From positions 1 to 64,000 of the forward strand of contig CAZAFH010000021.1 of the NCBI GenBank assembly GCA_964484265.1: a DNA stretch of 64,000 nt, written 5' to 3'. The notes under the pieces were generated by a model. It saw only the letters and a program-made list of their open reading frames with translations, was not told the origin of the DNA and searched no databases. Position 1 is the first letter of the stretch. Every line of letters begins with the position of its first letter. This document shows, in pieces, positions 62,890-64,000 of this stretch. This stretch comes from SIAQ01 sp964484265 (lineage in GTDB: Bacteria > Planctomycetota > Planctomycetia > Gemmatales > Gemmataceae). A program made the translations under genes and the position numbers.

Positions 62890-62977
62890 GCGGGGGGCGT
62901 AAGCCCCCTGATTCGTCACCCCACCGCGTTCTCACAAAGTCAATTCCCACTCCGGTCGCTAACGCTCCCGGCTCGCC
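62890..62977. repeat. Two intergenic repeat units
   Basis: Around 62890-62912 GGGGGCGTAAGCCCCC forms a compact hairpin. At 62953-62977 there is a single arm of the GGCGAGCC family without its partner. Both lie in the gap before polX. Confidence 0.6.
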
Positions 62978-63014
62978 AAAATAAAGCATACAATTTCCTT
63001 CGGAGGAACCAGTC

Positions 63015-64000
63015 ATGGATAAATCCGAAGTCGCTGCCGTTCTGGAAGAAATTGCATTGTTGCTCGAGTTGCAGGGTGAGAATCCGTTTCGCGCCAACGC
63101 CTATGCGAAAGCGGGTCGGGCGATCGCCCAGCTCGAAGAGAACGTAGCCGATGTCATCCAGGCGGGCACGCTCGACAAGATCCCTGGCGTGGGCGAAACG
63201 CTGCGCGAGAAGATCACGACACTCGTCACCACCGGGAATTTGCCCTTCTACGATGATCTGAAAGCCAAGACGCCGCCCGGCTGGTTGCAGATGTTGCGAC
63301 TGCCCGGCATGGGTCCGAAGAAGGTCAAAGCCCTGAGCGATAATCTCGGCATCGACGACCTCGACAAACTCAAAGCCGCTTGCGAGTCTGGCGCTATCGC
63401 CAAGCTCAAGGGCTTCGGCGCCAAGACGCAGAAGAACATCCTCGAAGGACTCGCTTTCATTGATCAGATGGGCAACCGTGTCCGCATCGACCAGGCGATG
63501 CTCATTGCCGAGCCCCTGCTCGAAGCAATTCGGAAGTTGCCTGGCGTTCACCGCGTCGAATGTTGTGGCAGCATCCGTCGCCGAAAGGAAACGATCAAGG
63601 ACATCGACATCCTCGTCAGCAGCGACGCCGCCGGGCCGATCATGGATGCGTTTGTAAAGCTCCCGAACGTGCAGAAAGTGATCGGGCATGGCGAGACGAA
63701 ATCGAGCGTGATGCTCGCCGGCGTCGATCGGCATGCATCGCGCGTGCTCATCAATGCCGACCTGCGCGTCGTGAGCGACGCCCAGTTTCCGTTTGCTCTG
63801 AACTATTTCACGGGTAGCAAGGAACACAATGTCCGCATGAGGCAGCGGGCGATCGATTACGGCTGGAAGCTCAACGAATACGAACTCGCCGGCGCTCCGA
63901 AGTCAATGAAGTTCAAGGACGAGGCCGACATCTACAAGGCGCTCGATCTCGAATACGTTCCGCCCGAGCTTCGCGAGGACACGGGCGAAATCGATGCCGC
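63015..64000 (+). CDS. polX: DNA polymerase/3'-5' exonuclease PolX, N-terminal part
   Basis: At least 328 residues, running off the right edge. The N-terminal 8-kDa region (EEIALLLELQGENPFRANAYAKAGRAI) is followed by helix-hairpin-helix units (DKIPGVGETLREKI; LRLPGMGPKKVKAL) and the polymerase palm with GSIRRRKETIKDIDILV, which carries two catalytic aspartates; a third lies in INADLRVV. The PHP exonuclease half would lie beyond the window. PolX enzymes fill gaps in base-excision repair. CGGAGGAACC upstream fixes the start. Confidence 0.92.
   Translation, partial: MDKSEVAAVLEEIALLLELQGENPFRANAYAKAGRAIAQLEENVADVIQAGTLDKIPGVGETLREKITTLVTTGNLPFYDDLKAKTPPGWLQMLRLPGMGPKKVKALSDNLGIDDLDKLKAACESGAIAKLKGFGAKTQKNILEGLAFIDQMGNRVRIDQAMLIAEPLLEAIRKLPGVHRVECCGSIRRRKETIKDIDILVSSDAAGPIMDAFVKLPNVQKVIGHGETKSSVMLAGVDRHASRVLINADLRVVSDAQFPFALNYFTGSKEHNVRMRQRAIDYGWKLNEYELAGAPKSMKFKDEADIYKALDLEYVPPELREDTGEIDA

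Overview
The window looks like chromosomal DNA of a planctomycete, probably of the Gemmata type. The evidence is a set of lineage-typical families: two DUF1501 proteins with Tat-like leaders, one PSCyt1/DUF1549/DUF1553 cytochrome-type protein, two DUF1559 pseudopilins, a DUF1559-like fusion with a zinc ribbon, and a TIGR03000-like secreted domain. GC content is high except in a few islands. Many intergenic gaps carry long inverted repeats that recur across the window. Genes lie on both strands in short operons. Family calls are from sequence recognition only; no database was searched.

Layout. 1-6.1 kb: start of a B12-dependent ribonucleotide reductase (nrdJ, runs off the left edge), purB, a cytidylate-kinase-like protein, an M50/CBS membrane protease, a DUF2007 protein and a methyltransferase. 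6.1-10.9 kb: two paralogous enolase-superfamily genes (one with a Tat-like leader, one without) that bracket an AT-richer three-gene cassette of two unknown proteins and a ComEC-type metallo-beta-lactamase protein. 11-20.7 kb: a secreted TIGR03000-like/methyltransferase fusion, then a large zinc-ribbon/DUF1559 membrane protein followed by a Bat-like operon (two VWA proteins, a BatD-like protein and a TPR/SH3 protein). 20.7-29 kb: GT9 glycosyltransferase, MFS exporter, a small overlapping pair that may be a toxin-tail/immunity remnant, an SGNH hydrolase, a GT39 glycosyltransferase and an MsbA-like ABC exporter.

29.1-39.1 kb is a kdp potassium-uptake island: a small membrane peptide, kdpF, kdpA, kdpB, kdpC, a small ORF, kdpD and kdpE. 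It ends at a tRNA-Arg(TCG) gene. An exact 23-bp copy of the tRNA 3' end lies at the far side, and a degraded integrase C-terminus sits beside the tRNA, so the block looks like a tRNA-integrated element. A sequence matching the remembered KdpE-box layout lies upstream of the structural genes.

39.2-51.3 kb: polysaccharide-export lipoprotein, lactonase, Rpn-type nuclease, PSD1 and DUF1501 genes, a secreted protein of unknown function and an MFS transporter. 51.39-51.93 kb (minus strand) holds the most notable hidden gene: an AhpC/TSA_2-type peroxiredoxin-like protein whose expected catalytic cysteine codon is an in-frame UGA, followed by a hairpin with bacterial SECIS geometry. It is a probable selenoprotein that ordinary gene calling splits in two. 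52.1-54.4 kb: tandem, nearly identical DUF1559 pseudopilins, each with its own terminator. 54.5-64 kb: outer-membrane-type protein, prs, pirin, wrbA, a double zinc-knuckle protein, tRNA-Pro(TGG), a secreted protein, parB with a parS-like palindrome upstream, a PseG-like protein and the start of a PolX-type polymerase that runs off the right edge.
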